A stretch of DNA of 64,000 nucleotides from an uncultured Oscillospiraceae bacterium (lineage in GTDB: Bacteria; Bacillota; Clostridia; Oscillospirales; Oscillospiraceae). The notes under the pieces were generated by a model that worked only from the letters and a program-made list of their open reading frames with translations, did not search any database and was not told where the DNA came from. A program made the translations under genes and the position numbers. The stretch lies in the NCBI GenBank assembly GCA_947627285.1, contig CANQVL010000001.1:148783-212782 (forward strand), given 5' to 3'. Positions 61,681 through 64,000 of the stretch are shown piece by piece (the stretch's first letter is position 1; the number at the start of each line of letters is the position of its first letter).

Positions 61681-62202
61681 ATGTTAAAAACCGAAAGACT
61701 GATTCTTGCGCCGTTTGATATGAAATATTTACAAGATTATTTTAACGGTTTCAATGAAGAAATAACAAAATTCCAGTGGCCTGACCCATTTGAAAATATT
61801 GATGACGCGAGAAATATGCTTCAAGACTTTCTAAGCGAAGTGGAGCAAGGCGAGACTTTGTTTTTCTCTATTCTTTCAAATAGAGGCGAGTTTCTTGGGA
61901 GCGTTGAGATTCATGGGCTTACTGGCGAATGTCCTGAATTGGGTGTTTGGATAATAGCTTCGGAGCAGAACAAAGGTTACGCATACGAAGCTCTATGCGC
62001 AGCTCTTAACTATACAAGCTCCAAATATGGCAAGTATGAATTTTTCTACGAAGCAGACATCCGAAATAAGGCAAGCATTAAGCTGCTACATAAATTTGAA
62101 AATGACTACCAAATCATTGAACAGCAACCAGAGCGATTAACTACCGATTCGGGCAAGGAACTGGAATTACAAGGACACATCATTAAGGCGAAAATAAGTT
62201 AA
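61681..62202 (+). CDS. GNAT-family N-acetyltransferase (RimJ/RimL-like)
   Basis: A 173-residue GNAT protein. The opening LKTERLILAPFDMKYLQDYF is typical of the RimJ/RimL group, and the acetyl-CoA region spans PELGVWIIASEQNKGYAYEALCAAL. The ATG at 61681 is chosen since GGAGGAACC is directly upstream; the ATG at 61666 overlaps that site. The substrate (protein N terminus, antibiotic or other amine) cannot be read. It is AT-rich compared with the sugar loci. Confidence 0.83.
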   Translation: MLKTERLILAPFDMKYLQDYFNGFNEEITKFQWPDPFENIDDARNMLQDFLSEVEQGETLFFSILSNRGEFLGSVEIHGLTGECPELGVWIIASEQNKGYAYEALCAALNYTSSKYGKYEFFYEADIRNKASIKLLHKFENDYQIIEQQPERLTTDSGKELELQGHIIKAKIS

Positions 62203-62221
62203 TCTAACTGGAGACACTGTT

Positions 62222-62587
62222 ATGGTAAAGCAGTTTTGGAAAGCGGTTTTAGAGCAGGATAAAGATAGCATAAGACAATACTTTCGGGATGATGCCTATG
62301 TGAACTGGCATTGCACAAATGAACACTTCACTGTTGACGAGTTTATCCGAGCGAATTGCGAATATCCCGGCAAATGGGACGGTGAAATCGAGCGCATTGA
62401 AAACGCCGGAGACACCACGATTACAGTCGTGCGGGTTTATCCAAAAGACAACTCAATGTCATTTCATGTTGTATCCTTTATCCGCATCGAAGAAGCTAAG
62501 ATCATATCCGTAGACGAGTATTGGGCTGATGATGGCATTCCCCCACAATGGCGACGGGAATTGAACATCGGCAGCTCTATCAAGTGA
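62222..62587 (+). CDS. SnoaL/NTF2-like protein
   Basis: A 121-residue single-domain protein with the NTF2-like pattern (FWKAVLEQDKDSIRQYFRDDAYVNWHCTNEHFTVDEFI). Members bind small ligands or act as isomerases and cyclases, but no catalytic residue set is assignable. It starts 19 bp after the acetyltransferase stop and is probably co-transcribed. Length matches the family. Confidence 0.72.
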   Translation: MVKQFWKAVLEQDKDSIRQYFRDDAYVNWHCTNEHFTVDEFIRANCEYPGKWDGEIERIENAGDTTITVVRVYPKDNSMSFHVVSFIRIEEAKIISVDEYWADDGIPPQWRRELNIGSSIK

Positions 62588-62723
62588 AACCTTGTTAGTC
62601 ATTAGGTGCATCAAAACCGAATACGAAAAGAGACCGTTGACACACCGGCTCCCCGGTGAAAAAGCCAGCGGTCTTTTTTATCCCCAAAGCCAAAAAGAAT
62701 GGCATAAAAATGGTCCCCTTTTC

Positions 62724-62978
62724 ATGACGCTGATGACCGTCGAGGACGCAGAGAGGATACAAAACCAGTTGACCAGCCTGAACAACCGCGTCACGTCGCT
62801 GACGGAACAGGTTGGGAAAATGCACGAGAGCAATACTACGAGCACCGAAAACATGGAGAGAGCTTCGAGGAAGTGCGTGCGCAGCTTAACGCATACCGCG
62901 AAAACCTGGATCGTCCTGACAGCGCTGATCTCCATGACCTCGACTATCTTGCTGGCACTGTTGCGGTTGCTGCTGTGA
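62724..62978 (+). CDS. Small coiled-coil membrane protein
   Basis: An 84-residue protein with a heptad-rich N-terminal half (ERIQNQLTSLNNRVTSLTEQVGKM) and a C-terminal transmembrane helix (TWIVLTALISMTSTILLALL). The frame extends upstream to 62592, but that part looks noncoding. No strong ribosome site precedes the ATG at 62724. Its last 105 bases are read in another frame by the next gene. Family unknown; such small proteins are common in clostridial conjugative or mobilisable elements. Confidence 0.5.
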   Translation: MTLMTVEDAERIQNQLTSLNNRVTSLTEQVGKMHESNTTSTENMERASRKCVRSLTHTAKTWIVLTALISMTSTILLALLRLLL

Positions 62979-63145
62979 CCGCCGTTGCTCTGGAGGACAA
63001 CGGCCCCGTCCGCGACGCCACTACGACACACTACCATGTGGACTCCAAGGCTCTCAAGGAGACACGGAGAAAGAAAATAGCCATGGGCCATAAGCCCGAC
63101 GACCACGAAGACGAGAAACCTACATGGTCACAACAAATGTACTAA
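62873..63145 (+). CDS. Hypothetical mobilome protein, possibly 5'-incomplete
   Basis: A reading frame of 90 residues (GTG start) encodes an acidic, Ala/Val-rich middle (LHDLDYLAGTVAVAAVTAVALEDNGP) and a charged tail (GHKPDDHEDEKPTWSQQMY). The frame continues upstream with plausible sequence (EQYYEHRKHGESFEEVRAQL) to a stop near 62703 but has no good start there, so the annotated protein may be the end of a broken longer gene. It is followed 13 bp later by the next gene. Function unknown. Confidence 0.45.
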   Translation: MRAQLNAYRENLDRPDSADLHDLDYLAGTVAVAAVTAVALEDNGPVRDATTTHYHVDSKALKETRRKKIAMGHKPDDHEDEKPTWSQQMY

Positions 63146-63158
63146 GGAGGAATTTTCA

Positions 63159-63434
63159 TTGACAGATTTTGAAGAATACCAAACCACCGGTATGCTCGGC
63201 GGCTACAAGCCCGGTGACGTGAGCGAATGGCGCTACATGGGCGGCAACAAGATGTTCCCCGGCTTCAAGCACACGGAGTATTCCGAGAGCACCAGTGGAG
63301 AGTCCCAAATCTACCGCGAGATGTATATCGGCGGCAGGCTGTTCCGCATCCGCTCCGTCTTCGAGGCAGGGGCAAAGCATACACCCACCGAAAGTCTCTT
63401 TCATGTCATAGACAGCGACCTCAAAAAAGTTTGA
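63159..63434 (+). CDS. Small protein linked to the serine recombinase
   Basis: A 91-residue protein starting at TTG (AAGGAGG at 63144-63150). It has the sequence YIGGRLFRIRSVFEAGAKHTPTESLFHVID. Small proteins of this type are frequently found just before large serine recombinases of Tn4451-like and conjugative elements in Firmicutes (recollection). No catalytic motif is seen. It lies 75 bp before the recombinase gene. Confidence 0.6.
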   Translation: MTDFEEYQTTGMLGGYKPGDVSEWRYMGGNKMFPGFKHTEYSESTSGESQIYREMYIGGRLFRIRSVFEAGAKHTPTESLFHVIDSDLKKV

Positions 63435-63509
63435 AAAAAGTATAGACTTTGGGCAAGTCATGCGGTATTGTTGTACTGCTGTACCGGCTTGCCCGGAAAG
63501 GAGGAAAAT

Positions 63510-64000
63510 ATGGCAAGCCAAGAAAAATACACCATCCTCTATGGGCGCTTGAGCCAGGAGGATATGCAGAAGCGAAGCGGTAAGGAGGACGACTCCAACA
63601 GCATCCAGAATCAAAGACTATTGTTAGAGAAGTACGCTGCCGACAAGGGCTTCACAAATACGCGGTTCATCTATGATGACGGTTACACCGGGACCAACTT
63701 CAACCGCCCCGGCTGGCAGGAGGTCATGGAGCTCATAGAATCGGAGCAGGTAAGTACGCTGATCGTCAAGGACATGTCCCGCCTGGGCAGAGAGTACCTC
63801 CAGGTTGGACAGTACACCGAGCTGGTCTTCCCCAGTTATGGCGTGCGGTTCATAGCGGTGAACGACGGCGTGGACAGCCTGGTGGAGTCCAGCAACGACT
63901 TCACGCCCTTCAGGAACATCATCAACGAGTTCTACTGCAAGGATTGTAGCAACAAGGGCCGGGCCGTGGTGAAGATCAAGGCCCAGACCGGCGCGCGGAT
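63510..64000 (+). CDS. Large serine recombinase, C-terminus outside window
   Basis: The frame is open to the window edge (163 residues visible). It begins YTILYGRLSQEDMQKRSG, with the serine nucleophile in YGRLS. It continues with the resolvase-fold motifs IQNQRLLLEKYAADKGF, DDGYTGTNFNRPGW and VKDMSRLGREY, then the start of the zinc/recombinase region (FRNIINEFYCKDCSNKGRAVV). This matches TnpX-type recombinases of Tn4451-like elements. AAGGAGG lies just before the ATG. It should excise and insert the mobile element on which it sits. Confidence 0.88.
   Translation, partial: MASQEKYTILYGRLSQEDMQKRSGKEDDSNSIQNQRLLLEKYAADKGFTNTRFIYDDGYTGTNFNRPGWQEVMELIESEQVSTLIVKDMSRLGREYLQVGQYTELVFPSYGVRFIAVNDGVDSLVESSNDFTPFRNIINEFYCKDCSNKGRAVVKIKAQTGAR

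Larger units (their letters stand above)
52246..64000. mobile_element. Putative integrated island starting at the tRNA-Leu fragment
   Basis: The left edge is the tRNA-Leu 3' fragment. From here to the window end gene content changes from sugar use to a TIR/SPFH cassette, small regulators, broken genes, mobilome proteins and a serine recombinase, with many AT-rich stretches. By the geometry of tRNA insertion, the intact tRNA-Leu would lie to the right, outside the window. No tyrosine integrase is seen inside the visible part, and nested elements are likely, because the serine recombinase probably belongs to a separate insertion. Confidence 0.45.

Overview
The window looks like chromosome from a high-GC gut or rumen Firmicute, most probably an Oscillospiraceae/Ruminococcaceae-type clostridium. 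The reasons are AGGAGG ribosome sites almost everywhere, lipobox lipoproteins, an S-layer-homology (SLH) protein, Gram-positive carbohydrate ABC importers (no SusC/D), DUF624/YesL proteins and a Tn4451-like serine recombinase. The assignment is inferred from gene content and base composition; no marker gene was compared.

Region 1 (1-2784) is the C-terminal bulk of a surface protein with three SLH repeats. It ends at a strong terminator shared with the next cluster.

Region 2 (2904-17385, minus strand) is a beta-mannan utilisation cluster. In transcription order it encodes a GH2 beta-mannosidase, a GH26 mannanase lipoprotein, a 1423-residue lipoprotein with six copies of an unnamed module followed by a GH26-like domain that has lost its nucleophile, a sugar-binding lipoprotein, a SIS sugar-phosphate isomerase, a ROK sugar kinase and a domain-permuted GH3 enzyme. 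On the plus strand (17679-20991) lie a GH3 beta-xylosidase and a cysteine desulfurase.

Region 3 (21141-34812, minus strand) looks like one long operon: a sialate-O-acetylesterase-like esterase, a very large solute-binding protein with N-terminal carbohydrate-binding-like domains, a permease pair, an NHL/TPR membrane protein, a YIP1 protein, a DUF5696-like protein, a second permease pair and a YesL protein. Divergent from it are a CE2-type esterase and an AraC regulator. A 330-bp block with four long perfect inverted repeats follows (37305-37635).

Region 4 (37631-52114) is a fructan locus. It holds a LamG-GH32 lipoprotein, a three-module lipoprotein, a fructokinase, three orphan membrane or lipoprotein genes, a LacI regulator, an LplB/YtcP/LipO-type importer and a second GH32 enzyme. 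Near-identical 17-bp operators sit just downstream of two good promoters on either side of the LacI gene, so the locus is probably one LacI regulon. No ATP-binding subunit is encoded for any importer; a shared MsmK-type ATPase elsewhere is presumably used.

Region 5 (52246-64000) appears to be an integrated island. It begins at a 3' fragment of tRNA-Leu(UAG) that stops exactly at the anticodon loop. It carries a small membrane protein, a zinc-ribbon/SPFH protein, a zinc-ribbon/TIR/TPR/transmembrane/DUF6273-like protein, a DUF2971-like protein, two ribbon-helix-helix proteins, two broken genes, a GNAT acetyltransferase, a SnoaL-like protein, small mobilome proteins and the start of a large serine recombinase cut by the window edge. 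The TIR-SPFH-membrane cassette is the best candidate for an undescribed system, possibly sensing or defence.
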